Shown piece after piece: positions 52,616-64,000 of a DNA stretch of 64,000 nt. The DNA comes from Tanytarsus gracilentus (taxonomy: Eukaryota > Arthropoda > Insecta > Diptera > Chironomidae): assembly GCA_038502055.1 (NCBI GenBank), contig JAXRKN010000044.1:5232001-5296000 (forward strand), in the 5' to 3' direction. Both the position numbers and the translations under genes were made by a program. The notes beneath the pieces are model-generated. The model saw nothing but the letters and a program-made list of their open reading frames with translations, was not told the origin of the DNA and did no database searches. Numbering within the stretch: position 1 is the first letter of the stretch; the number at the start of each line of letters is the position of its first letter.

Positions 52616-53964
52616 GCAACCCGATGTGATTCTTTTCTTTTATGACATGAACTTTTCGCTTGTTGCTTTTTATGCAAATGTAAGCATTTGATGGGAACTG
52701 CCTTTATAGAAGTGATTTCTTCATATCATCTCTAAATGAAAGTTGTGTTGGTTGATATCATCGTTGCTCTGGCAAGAAGGCACAGTTACCGAGAGAGCAC
52801 TAAGTGAATATCAAAACACAGAAAAGTAAAAAGAGATTGTCGAGAGCTTAAGGAGTGTTTTATGAGGTAAATGATTACCTTATGGTATGTAGAAACAGCG
52901 CGTTGCCATTAAAAATGTGAGCGATCTTATCAGAGAGTTTCAAAGAAATAATACACAAGCGTCAAGGACTCTCGGAGACATGCCAATGACTGCACTGCGA
53001 TAAGAACTGAACCAACCCCACAATTCTGTCATTTTCATTGGCCGTTTAATCTCGACTGATAAGACACAAATCACGCATACTTGAATCGCTCACTTTGTAA
53101 TGATGTGAGTAAAAAATAGTTCAAAAAATTAATCTCAATCCATTTTGGACTCATAGAAAAAAAGTAAAGCGGATTCGAATCGGGTTGATTGATATTTACC
53201 AAAATAATTATCATAATTGAATTTTCTTGTCACACCAAAATCTCTCGAGAATGGCCAGATGACAGCCAAATTAATGTGCCAAATCAATATTATTTCGTCG
53301 GAGATGATAAAACCGCAAAGTTAATCAATTGTTTTCTAATATTTAGATGATATGGAACATGACGGAAAATGAAACTAATTACATTGAGATGTAAAATTAA
53401 AAAGAACATGATGGAAATTGAACTCTTTCAATTATGAGTGATCGAGAGTATTTTATGATAATCAGGTCAATTACCTTCAACATACTAAATCAGAATATTA
53501 TGCGAGTGTTATGAAAACACAATAAACGTACGAGAAGTAAAACGGAAAAGGGAGAAAGAAAAAAGTTTTTTTTACCTATACGTTAAGTGGAGTCAAAAGA
53601 AGAGAAAGAATCACATCTTATTTACATAATCAACAAAACAGAGAGAAAAGAACTTTTTTCTTCATGCACACAAAACACTTTTTTGCGTTTTAGTTTATAC
53701 ATGACGAAAAAAAGCCTCGAGAATAATGTGATTGATAAGCAAGTTGAGTGCGCTGTCGTTTGCTCGCTTAATTAATATTCCAAATGCGGCAAAATTTATA
53801 TCACTCCCAAGAAAAGAAAATTCCAGCGAACTGAATCATTTGAGAGAGTGTGTGTGTTTTGTGTTTGTGCGTGATGACGATGATTAAATTAATTTATCAG
53901 ATAAATTGAGCTGCTTTTTTCGGACGATTGACAATCATGAAATTTGTTTTTAAAATTTATTAAT

Positions 53965-54006
53965 CAATTAATTTTTATTTTCTCTTTTTCTTTTTATAGG
54001 TGAGTT
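53965..54006 (+). promoter_or_regulatory. Recursive-splicing ratchet point 2 (zero-length exon)
   Basis: The tract TTTTCTCTTTTTCTTTTTAT leads to ATAG ending at 54000, directly followed by GTGAGT (54001-54006). Same strand and form as the junction at 38445/38446, 15.6 kb further along. An almost continuous 27-nt T/C tract makes it the strongest of the three. Confidence 0.78.
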
Positions 54007-54176
54007 AAAAACTTTTGGAACCATTTTTTGGCTGACTATAATCAAATTTTCATGTGTGAAATGATCGCAATATGTTGATAGGTGAGGTTTAATTAATTTT
54101 AGAATATTTTTATTTGAAAAAATTAATTAAAAATTAAAAATTTGCAAGCTTGAATCATAATATTTTTTGATACTTT

Positions 54177-54188
54177 AGGATTCGAACC
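54177..54188 (-). repeat. B-box-like 12-mer, copy 5
   Basis: Reads AGGATTCGAACC on the + strand; exact match on the - strand. Confidence 0.75.
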
Positions 54189-55615
54189 TAAAGAATTTAA
54201 GTTCTTAATTTATGCTCATTTGCATTCTTAAATTTATTTCAACTCGATAAACGTTAAATTATTTAATTTAAATATTTTATGAACACTTTGCCAAGACTCT
54301 CAGCGAAAAAGTTGAGATTAAAATGCAAGGAGAGTGTAGGCGTAGTCAATAATCTCTGTACAATGCCGAAACCTGATCCTTCCAAGCGCAACCAAAAAGC
54401 GTCAACTCCAATCATGTGCATTTGTGAAAATTAATGAAATTATTAAGTTGTTCGCATTTTTCATATGCACAACAAAAAAAAGCGATGCAGACGAGGAAAA
54501 AGAGAGCCGAGGAAAATAATTGCAATCATAATATGCAATGTGGTTTATAATTTATGCACACAGCGCACTGGTGCACACATGAGCGGACAAAATGAAATTA
54601 ATGAACGCAAAAAAAATAAATATATAAACAGGCCTAATAAGATAACTAAGTTGTAAGGAAATCGGAGAAACATTCCGCAGAATGGCAATTGGGCCCGTGC
54701 CGCGTCAAGCGCTCGCGCGTTCTCGTAATGTCAAAAATTGCACATTTCAATTCCTCTTTGTGTGAACGGCTCAAAACAAAATTGTACATGCATGCATTTG
54801 TGTGCAAATATAACTTAATCGCGAGAGAGCTGCAAAAAATGCATGTAAAAATTCAATGTGCATATGAAAATATGAGATATGATAAAGGAGAGAGAAAAGC
54901 CTTGTTGAAATGTGCGAGAGAAAATTATTTAAAGAGATAACGGACGAGTGGACACTAAAAACTTTCCTTCGATTTTTTTCTGTAAATTTTCTCCACTTTT
55001 TCATTTCACAAATCGAGTGGTTTTTGCATGACAACCGCGAAGCCATAAATTGCTAAATCGGACCTTCATTCAATCGAGAGCATATACATAAGCCGTAGAT
55101 AAAGTTTCATCAGCTGAAATCTCTCTCTCGCGTTAGAATTGGATATTAATTGAGGCACGCTACAGTCAAATGCCTTCAAGATATCGAGACGGAGAGCTCG
55201 AAAGCTCTCTCATGATGAGGTTCATGTTGCAATCATGAAAGCCTCAAGATAATAAAACTTTGTTATTGTTACAACATTTGCACGCTCAAGCCACAATATC
55301 AATTTTATTGCAGTACATTTATAATGTAAAGATAATTTCCAGGAAATTGGAAATGCAAATTTCACTCCGCATTGCACGCGTGTGTTCACGTTGTCGTCAT
55401 TGTGTTTTATCCTTCGAACAAAAAATTTGTGTAGACGCATTTGCTTCGATTACCTGTCTGGCACTGGTTTGAATTCCAAGAATTGTTTTTGGATATTTTT
55501 AAGCTAAACGCAATGTGACATGTGATCGAGTTTATATGAGGAAAAAAATAAAGGAATCGAACAGAAATTTTCTAAAAAAAAGAAGAAAACCAATGAATTT
55601 TTTTAATAAAGATTT

Positions 55616-55627
55616 AGGATTCGAACC
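55616..55627 (-). repeat. B-box-like 12-mer, copy 6
   Basis: AGGATTCGAACC on the + strand, again followed by TAA. Confidence 0.75.
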
Positions 55628-57200
55628 TAATTATAGAACTCGATAATATTTTACTACCATTACTTTTTTTACTGACTCTGTAGAATCATGACAAATACGA
55701 TGTGACACATTGCGTTTCTGCATCTGATTCTATTTTTGTATCGCCTCGTTGCGCTCACATTTTTATACGGCTTGAGATACTTTTATTGCCGCAATTTATT
55801 CATTTTGCATATGCATTTTGATGTTACCAGATATCGCGAGGAAAACTTTATTTTCTAATAAAAAATTTCTTTACGTTGGTTTTGTAAAAGTTTTTATCGA
55901 TTTTCTCGCTGACCCTTAAACCGCTTAGAATTTAACTGCTGTCGTTGCAGAGCGAAGAGAGATTTAAGGCTTATAGTGGTGTCATAAAAATTCTCGTTCC
56001 CATTTTTTTTGCTTACAATTTTGATCTTTATCATTTTTTGTGCTTAGAATTAGGCGCGTGTTTGTGCTTATAACTTTATCAGGTTCAATTTTGCTTACGA
56101 TATCCAAATGTGAGAGAGACAAACAATGTCAATTCACTCAAAGAATATTCGAGCGTCCCACGCATAATTTTTTATAAGCTTTTATTGCTGTGAAATCAAG
56201 CACCACAGCCACGTCTCTCGGATGTCTTTGCATATGGGTAGATTTATAAACTTTTGTGTGTGAAATGACTTGTGACAAAAAAAAAGAAAGAGAGTCGAGA
56301 TATCAAAAAGCGAAAACATGTCCCTCTTCCAAGAACGAGTCTTAATCATCTTGTGGCCATATGTGGCGCACATAGAGTCGTGAAATCCTACTCGACAGTT
56401 GACAGGGATGAGAAATTTATTTTTTTATTTTAGAAAACTTTGAATATTTTATCATTAAAAAACATTTTTGTTTGATCAAACGCACAATGAGATTTCCTCA
56501 ATTGCATTCATGTGCTCAATTAATGCCTTTTATGACCCCAGCCGACCTTCTCACTCGATCTCAACTCAACAGTTATTAAATTGTGTAAACTACACGACAA
56601 ATGCAATCAATGTAAATCATATACGTGCATGCAGCGCTCAATGTCTTTGTCTCCAACTGCACTTTATCAGTAATCAACACCCAACACGTGTTGTTGCCTT
56701 TAATAAAGCTTAGGTAAGCAAAAAAAAGCACGAAAACCTTGAGGAGAGAAAAAAGTCATCATAAACCTCTCTCATGTGTGTGTTTAAGTGTGTGCATGCC
56801 GCTGCAATTAATTAAGATGAGAGCAAAGAAATAATTTTTTACTTTTCGTGATAGTTTAGCTAATTAAAAGTGTCGCTCTCGGTTGTGGAATGTTGTTGAG
56901 AAGTTCGCATAACACGAGAGAGAGCAAAAAGCGAGTGATAAATGGCAAGCTGCGAAATGCCACATGAAATAATAAAAATTATGCGGAAAATTAAAATAAT
57001 TTTTAAAAATCACTCGTCATCTTTTCGTAGAAGTTCACGGTGAGTTTAGTCGAAGGGATTTATCTGCAGCTTTCGCAAGATCGTTTGTGAATATAAATTG
57101 AATTTTTATGATTATTTATCTCTCTCGATGTATCTGTAGCTTATTATATTGCCGCCGGGTCGATGTGATGTGTGTACACGATAATTCTTGTATATTGCAT

Positions 57201-57220
57201 ACACACACACACACACACAC
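57201..57220. repeat. (AC)10 microsatellite
   Basis: Ten uninterrupted AC units. Confidence 0.95.
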
Positions 57221-57662
57221 CATATGGCAATGTCGTCTTATTGTTGGCCCGAATGATTAAATTGCATCGACATAAAGATCTCCGTACGATTACACACGAA
57301 TTTCCGGTATATCAATGACTTGAAATATGATAAATACTTTTCAATATTTCCTCACATCGCCTTCGCTCGAGACGTGATTGTAGTCTCAACGCTATATATC
57401 TATTAGTTCATGTGAACATTCTCGATAAAAAAGAGAGAAAATAAAAGAATATAAACAATCACTAACGCAACTTGCACGCTCTTGTCGCGATGACGTGAAA
57501 AGAATATCCAAGAGAGTTTTTGTACTGTCATAGTTGAGGACTGTGTGATTTTAACTTCAGGTTTTGTTAAAAGTTTAAACAAAAATAATTAAAAAGTATC
57601 AAAAAAATTACTAAAAAAGTGAAACACGATCCCTTCCATAACTGTGAATTTTTATCAAATTT

Positions 57663-57674
57663 AGGATTCGAACC
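57663..57674 (-). repeat. B-box-like 12-mer, copy 7
   Basis: AGGATTCGAACC on the + strand, preceded by AAATTT. Confidence 0.75.
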
Positions 57675-58312
57675 TCTATCAAATCTTTAAACACAACATT
57701 TTAATAAATTATTTTAAAATTTTCTTACTAAAACCTCATTTTAAATTCTTCAAAATTATAATTTGATATTTCATGAAATCTTATCATGAATTTTTTTAAT
57801 ACTCTCACAATAATTCTTAAGGTCTTCTTATTTCTCTTCCATATAATCACATCGCATGCCATAAAAAAACTTCAAAGCTTGTCAATATTAATCTCTTCCA
57901 ATGATTTGCTTAAATATCAGCAATGAGAGAGAAGAATGATTACATTTCATTTCATGTGAAATATATAAAAAGATCACGTCGATATCAGCGCATATATTAA
58001 GCTGCTGAGAAACACAGAGATACACTGTTTGTTTGTGTGCGATGTTATTTTTTTTGTGGGAACGTCTGATTACCCGATATCATGAGTCAGAGTCGAGAGA
58101 AGAATTTTTCTGTTGTGTTTCGTATTTCTCATTTCGTGTCATGATAAAGCGATTTTTATCCTCGAGTTAAAACTTTTTTGAGTTGTTGTAACCTAGAAAT
58201 TTGATCGCATAAATTAAGCCGTGGACTATTGAGTTGACGAAATGTAGTGAAGTATGTAGTTAAAATTTATTTATGTGCGTGAATTAGTTAGGGATCAACT
58301 GAGTTAGATTTT

Positions 58313-58427
58313 CTAGGGTTGGAATTTTGTTGTCAATTTAAAATAATTTTTTTATAATGTTTTGATTCAACTAAAATTTTATAAAATTAATATTAATTAA
58401 AAATAAGATAAATTTTCCACCCCTTGA
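58313..58427. repeat. Hairpin element, about 115 bp
   Basis: Left end CTAGGGTTGGAATTTT; right end AATTTTCCACCCCTTGA. Confidence 0.6.
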
Positions 58428-61400
58428 GCGTCATTCATAAAATCTCTTTTATCTCTCCCAGAAAATCTTTTATTTACCAAACAATCTAGAAATTAATGAT
58501 ACACAAAAATATTTTTCATTTTTGCCAAACCCTGTGCGCCCAACATCATCAAGTCAATCTGTCAGCTCCGGCTGCTCGTTTATGGAAAAGAACAATCATT
58601 CTCGTGGATTCTCTAATGAGCACATAAAATTACAAATAAAAAAGATCCTTGAACTTTTTTTACTCTTTGCTCGTGCGTACACACCAAAAGACCTTTTTCG
58701 GGCGAAAGGATTTTTCGACTTGAAGCTTGAGCAATCAATGGCCATTTCAAATCGCTTTATTAAATTGACGCTCGGTGAACGTAAATAAAGTTAATTTTTT
58801 TCTATAACAAATTTCAACAACTTTTGATTTCTCGAGACAACAAAACAAACTCAGAAACTCTTCATTGTCATGAAAAACCCGATTTTTGTTATTCAAAGTT
58901 TTGTTCGTTGTGCTTTTAAGTGCCTCGAAGACACGATAAATATGATCTTGATTTCGTCATGATCATAAAAAAGATCTTAAGTAACATTTGTGCTCTCTCC
59001 CTAGCTCTAATTTGCCCAGATTGAAAAAAAATATATTGAAATTTTTTAATGTCTTTGAAAATTTTAAAATTCAATCATTGAATTTCTCTCTGGGCCAATC
59101 GCATCGAACCGTGAGAGGCTTTTTTCTTCTAAGAGATACAAGCAATTGTCGAATGATTCATACACACTCATATACACTTAATCGATACGATTGAAATGGA
59201 AATAAGTTTCGCTTTAAAAAACGATTTTGTAGCGCGGCTGTTAAATGATAATTATATTTTTTTTCATCTCTAATAAGACACTTAACCCACACGAGACGTG
59301 CGGCAGTTCATGTGTGAGTGTGTACGTTCGAATTGTTTAGGTGCACACGAGGAAATATCGAAAGTAATTTATTAAGAAATCATTGCTCGAAATACCTTCA
59401 AGACAGTTAATAATTCACATTCAATTTTCCTCTCGATGCTTGATGATGTGAAATGTGCGCGGTTGTGTTCGCTCAAATGACTAAAAAATGAACGTGATGC
59501 GTACTTGAGAGTAATCACATTTAATCATCGTGCAATTCAAATGTGAAATATGTAGAGTTAGATGAGTTTTAAGCTGACACCAATTGCGAGCATTTAAGAT
59601 GGCGAAAAACTTGGATTTGAATTTTCACAATTTATATACAAAAAAATATATACATCAAGTGCTAAGTGCACCCTCTCATGAAAAAAAGTGACGTCATTTA
59701 TCACCTACTTTTTATTCGTTAATTAATTGCATTTCTAGCGGTTTTTATTTACAATGCTCGCGCGCTGATGCACATCGGAGCAGTGAAGAAAAAAATTCAC
59801 TTTTTATCTCTCGCTTCTATTGCATCGCGTCTCTTTTTTTCCCATAAATTAAGACCCGCAAACAACAAAAGGCGCAATGACTTTAACATCGCACATGTAT
59901 ATAAGAAGGAAGTAGCATAACAACAAAAGCATAACTTTTCATTAGAGTCGAACATAAAAAAGCTTTTTGTTGCTCTTTTTTTTCGCCAACTTCTTGTGCA
60001 TTTCTCTGTTGTCTTCCTTCTTACATTGTTTATTGCTCCGCTTATCTCGCTCGATTTTTTTCCTCACTCACTTAGTCTCCGACTTATTATTCGATTGTTG
60101 CTCTTTTTCTCCTCTCTCTGCACCATATACATCGAAGTATGGGCTTTTGTTTAGATTATCAAACTCTTTTTCCCCTCTCTGCATGCTTGATTAGATCTGC
60201 GATCGCTTCGACGGCGGTAGCTCGGCAATCGACGTTTAATTCACTTTTGTAGTAAACCCCGGCAGCCAGCACAGTAATAATAATTATAATATTTTCATTT
60301 TATTATCTCTAAGAGTCGCTCTTTTTTTGCACTATAACTTTTTTTTGTTCCATGCATTGTTGCGAGAACAACAGCGCTGTATAAATTACATTTACAATCG
60401 CCTCTAATGAATGTTACATAAAGAAAACTAATTGATAATGTCATAAAAATGGTATTATTGGGGATTATTGATGCAATCGGGTAAAAGCGTTGCAAAAATC
60501 TTCAACATCCAGTTGTTACAAAATGCAAAGTGAGTGAAATCACTCAAAAATTAGTTGCAATTCCTGGATGCAGAATTTTTCAACCATTTGAAAATTTCAA
60601 AGAGTTAAAGAAGCGAAAAGCATGAGTGTCCACCCCTACACAGTTAACTCCCAACTTCGTTTAAAATCCCGTAAAACTCAAGTCAAGTTCTTAATTGAAT
60701 TTTATGCAATTTTCATTTGTGTCTCATACTGCGAAAATAACATTATTATTTTTGTGTGAAGAGATAAAATTTCAAATAATTGTGACATGGACGGGTTTTG
60801 AATGTATCTCAAGAGAGATTTTCATGGAGGCGGTTTCGAGTCCAATCACACTTATCTAAATTGCATTTTCATTATTGCAGTTAATAAGTGTCAACCTCCC
60901 TCCGCATCGTCTAGCTCTTGTCATCTAATAAAACGGCCATAAAATAATCGATTGCGATTGAAAGAGAAATTTCTTTCTCTCTTTACAAGACAGAAAACAT
61001 GAAGTAATAATAATCGTAAAAAAATTAAAAAATGACGCTCATAAAATCTATTGCAGTTAATTGAATTGATTAATTTAAACTTTAATGACGTTCAGCTCTC
61101 TCAATCTCCATCATATCGGAGAGTGAAATGTGGTTTCGGGGCTACAGCAAACCGATAGATCTGGCGTGCAATAGCTCTGCTACTGTAAAAATTCTTACAG
61201 CCATAATTTCTTTTATGATTTAAGATTTCTTCACATCGAGCTGCCGATCGTTCACCAGACAGACATAAGTCAATTATGGAAGGAGGCAAAAAAATATTGT
61301 ATTTAACGAAACTGACTTTTCCACAACTGTCAGGTTGCTACTACAGAGAGGGAAAGATAGAAAAAATAACTATTAAATTATTGCATTTAATGATGATAGG

Positions 61401-61619
61401 ATTAAGAAAGCGATATTATGACGAAATGGTCTTCGCGCAATCTAAGTTGTTGATTTTCTTGTTTGCAAAAAAAAATTATAAGATGAAATCAATCAAATTT
61501 TTTGCGGTTAATGAGAGCTTGGGTTTTATTGGATGGTGGAACAATTAAGCTACTACAAAATATAAAACATTATTCACACATGATAAATTTGAATATTAAA
61601 ATAATTAATTTAATTTTAA

Positions 61620-61652
61620 TTTAATTTTTGTTTAATTTCTTTGCAGGTATGT
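61620..61652 (+). promoter_or_regulatory. Recursive-splicing ratchet point 3 (zero-length exon)
   Basis: TTTAATTTCTTTGCAG ends at 61646 and is directly followed by GTATGT (61647-61652), a good 5' splice site. The pyrimidine tract is broken by A and G more than in the other two, so this is the weakest of the set. Same strand, 7.6 kb past point 2. Confidence 0.6.
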
Positions 61653-62756
61653 TCAAAAAAAATTCAATCATTTCGTGAGTAAACTGGCGAAGGTTCTTCA
61701 AATTTTATTTTGAATCGTAAGGTTTTAAAAAATCATTATCGTCCTAACGTATTTTTCACATTCGAAATGCATCCAGTAATTTTCCAACGTTCTTTCAATT
61801 TATGCTCGAAGCACGTGGAAAAGTTGCTTCGCGCCTAGAAGTCTTAATTGCAAGGCTAAAGAGGCGATAAAGTGGCAATATTTATGTACACAATTTCCCG
61901 TGTGCTGCCGCCACGTTCAACCTCGACTCTAATTGTTCTTATTAATATTAATTGTGTGGAAAGAGGAGAAGGAGAGAAAATTGCACAAGAGAGAGAGAAA
62001 AAAAAGATTTATGATTTATGGAACATCATCTCTTTATGATTTCCAGTTTTTCTCGCGCCTATATTGGATTCCATTGCGCATTTTGATTTTGTTTATTCCT
62101 CTCTCGTGCGCTCGTTGCAATTTTCTCCTCTTAAAAATCTCATTGACGCGCGCGTTACGAGAAATTTTTTGTTGTTAGTTTGCAATTTGTTAGCAATAAA
62201 AATGATTGCAAGAAAAGAAGAGAAAAAAAAGAGTTGAGTGTGTGTGAATTATTTATTATCACCCATGATCGAGGTATATGAATGGCACTAAGGAACGTGA
62301 GATGCAATCTCACTTCTAGGTGTATAAATTCGATTTATTTGAGGCGATATGTGAATGAGATTCAATTATTTATCGCAAAAGAATTTAGGTTAGCAAAAAA
62401 TGCTGATAAAATTCACACATACAACCTCCATTTAAATCTTCCTCGCATCAAGTGTAAATTACCATAAGAAAGCTTTGAGCAAAGCAAACCCGAAGACAAT
62501 AAGCGACAAACAAATTTTAAACATGAATGCAATTGCTTATTCACATTTTCGCTAATTCCCTAAGCGACAAAGAGATCGCTCAGCTATGATTAAAAATGGC
62601 AAGAAAAGCCATTTGTTAACACTCAAATCACAGCAAGTCCATTTACAAGTAAAACATCCAAAGAGCGAGAGAGGTGAGCATAAATCAGCATACATAACAA
62701 TATCATTTCCCCGATACATTATTCTCTCATTCCTTTGCTATTGTGTCGCATGAGAT

Positions 62757-62930
62757 CGAGGGGGAGAACACCAAAAAAATTATCTTCTTATGTTAAATTT
62801 AAATCCAGGAATTTTAAGTTTCAATCGAAAGATAAAATTTCTTTTAATTAAATTCTAAATTTATACCTAGAGATTTTAATCCAAAGATGAAAATTAATCC
62901 CTTATCTCAAGTTTTCCACCCCTAAATCGC
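62757..62930. repeat. Hairpin element, about 174 bp
   Basis: Left end CGAGGGGGAGAACACC; the right end, reverse-complemented, is GCGATTTAGGGGTGGAAAAC. The longest member with recognisable ends. Confidence 0.5.
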
Positions 62931-63866
62931 GGAGTTCACTGGCAATGAAACTCATGTACATAACCTTAACTAGTGTCAGCTTCAACATAACTCTAAAGAC
63001 TGCGTCGCATTTAAACTTAATTGGCGTGAAAAGCAGTTCGCGGTTCGGTGTGTTCGACACATTAAGAGAGTGAAAAAAAAAATTATCGGCGTGACAAAAT
63101 CAGAAGAGATGCATTAAAGAGGAATTCTGTGTGTACTTATGCGGTCCGCGAGAGAAAAACAGGAATCTTATTAATTATTAATTAGCAAGCGAATTAAAAA
63201 ATTACATTTCCTGAATCGTGCGAACACTCTTTTCGTCGTGTTTTGTCCATGCAGAGATTTCTTAAATAAAAAAAAGTGAGAGATAATCATGATATTCAAC
63301 ACTGGTTTTTCATCGCCTAGTTCGCGTGAAATAAATGTTGCTAAAGTGTTCATTGATCATCATCATCGTCCTCTACACTATATATAGTCACCAATTAGGA
63401 TTTGTGTTTTATGAGCATTTTCTTTCATCATGAGATGATATCTGATAGATTTCAAACATGGGGTTGGACACTGTGTAGAAATATTATATATCCAATGCCA
63501 TCTTCATCAGTCTCCCTTCAACTTCTCGGTCAGATAATGAACTCATGTCCGTTAACATTTTTGCCATTAGTACATTGTATGTGTGTAATGATAAAAGCAA
63601 TAAGAGGAAAAAATTCTTTTTTATCATGATTAATATCACATACATTTACATTTCAATACTGCTTGAGTGACTTTGGGTATTTTCACCTCTTTGGAACTGG
63701 TAAATTACAACTTAACAGCGACTCTTTTCCATTCTGATGATGATATTTCATTTTTGCCGCATTCTTTCTTTGTTGCTCATCTAACCATCAACAATTCATA
63801 CGTAAATTAAAAAGTTTCAACAACAATCAAAAGCGGAGGTTGTGAAAAAAAATTAAAGAATTATGA

Positions 63867-63942
63867 GATGAGGGGTTTGAACACTAAAATGTGTGGACGC
63901 TCAAATTGCTTTTCAATCTAAAAAAGTTTCCCCACCCCTCGC
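63867..63942. repeat. Hairpin element, about 76 bp
   Basis: Left end GATGAGGGGTTTGAACACT; right end AAAGTTTCCCCACCCCTCGC. Confidence 0.65.
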
Positions 63943-64000
63943 TTAAAATATGCGATAATGTCACACACATATGATGAGAATATTTTTTATTCTCGTTAAT

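Larger units (their letters stand above)
38446..54000 (+). other. Giant intron, segment 2 (between ratchet points 1 and 2)
   Basis: 15.6 kb with no supported exon. It contains four clear hairpin elements, one B-box-like 12-mer, the paired repeat block near 44 kb, the palindromic element near 47.5 kb and a long uncharacterised - strand frame at 50.5-51.1 kb. Confidence 0.6.
54001..61646 (+). other. Giant intron, segment 3 (between ratchet points 2 and 3)
   Basis: 7.6 kb with no supported exon; holds one clear hairpin element, three inverted-orientation B-box-like 12-mers within 3.5 kb, and an (AC)10 microsatellite. Confidence 0.6.
61647..64000 (+). other. Giant intron, segment 4 (runs off the window)
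   Basis: 2.35 kb with two clear hairpin elements and no supported exon. The next coding exon of the ZAD gene is expected beyond 64000. Confidence 0.55.

Noticed and set aside
54075..54090. GATAG|GTGAGG shortly after ratchet point 2
   Set aside because: No pyrimidine tract and a poor donor; likely chance.
56695..56716. GCTTAG|GTAAGC as a ratchet point
   Set aside because: The upstream tract is AATAAAGC rather than pyrimidines.
57010..57048. Possible microexon between TTTTCGTAG and GTGAGT
   Set aside because: Nine bases with a weak tract; an extra exon cannot be supported without RNA evidence.
3756..57674. tRNA genes suggested by the T-arm sequence
   Set aside because: No acceptor, D or anticodon arms and no A box at the correct spacing at any of the seven copies.
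58522..58788. 88-codon + strand open frame in the intron
   Set aside because: Starts near a chance ATG, has no recognised domain and no flanking splice or promoter signals.

Overview
This window is AT-rich nuclear DNA of a eukaryote. Genes are split by GT-AG introns, several only about 50-75 bp long, with AATAAA sites after the stop codons. The gene content fits an insect, probably a dipteran: a ZAD-type zinc-finger exon (an arthropod-expanded family), Rexo5, EMC10 and an alpha-galactosidase/alpha-NAGA. Compact genes beside one giant intron suggest a fly or midge genome, perhaps nematoceran, but species cannot be read from the sequence.

Left part (1-13.9 kb), compact housekeeping genes. (1) A complete ten-exon glycoside hydrolase family 27 gene on the + strand (10-3295), closest to lysosomal alpha-N-acetylgalactosaminidase. 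(2) A 4.8-kb stretch with no supportable gene, ending in a small terminal-inverted-repeat element just upstream of the next gene. (3) A two-exon NFX1-type zinc-finger gene (8131-10717) with an N-terminal RING/PHD-like domain and a C-terminal membrane anchor, NFXL1-like. (4) A three-exon DEDDh RNA exonuclease, Rexo5-like (10924-12990). (5) A two-exon EMC10 gene on the - strand (13906-13133), convergent with Rexo5.

Right part (13.9-64 kb), essentially one locus. Divergent from EMC10 is a long leader (about 14.6-16.4 kb) and a single coding exon (16379-16690) encoding the start of a ZAD zinc-finger protein. It stops at a consensus donor inside the ZAD domain. No continuation exon was found in the remaining 47 kb, which I read as one intron or a set of nested introns. 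In it are three zero-length splice junctions, each a pyrimidine tract followed by YAG and directly by a 5' splice site (38445/38446, 54000/54001, 61646/61647), all on the + strand. These have the form of recursive-splicing ratchet points, and they are the most interesting system in the window.

The intron also carries a 1.77-kb retroelement-like insertion with a 22-bp target-site duplication (24103-25915) and internal tandem repeats. It holds a family of at least eleven short (65-175 bp) hairpin elements with related GGGG..GGAACACTT-type ends. Seven exact copies of a 12-mer identical to the tRNA T-arm/B-box (GGTTCGAATCCT) occur in the window, six of them in this intron. No tRNA, rRNA, CRISPR or credible nested protein gene was seen. 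Exon boundaries were worked out by hand from frame, splice signals and family similarity; database identity was not tested.
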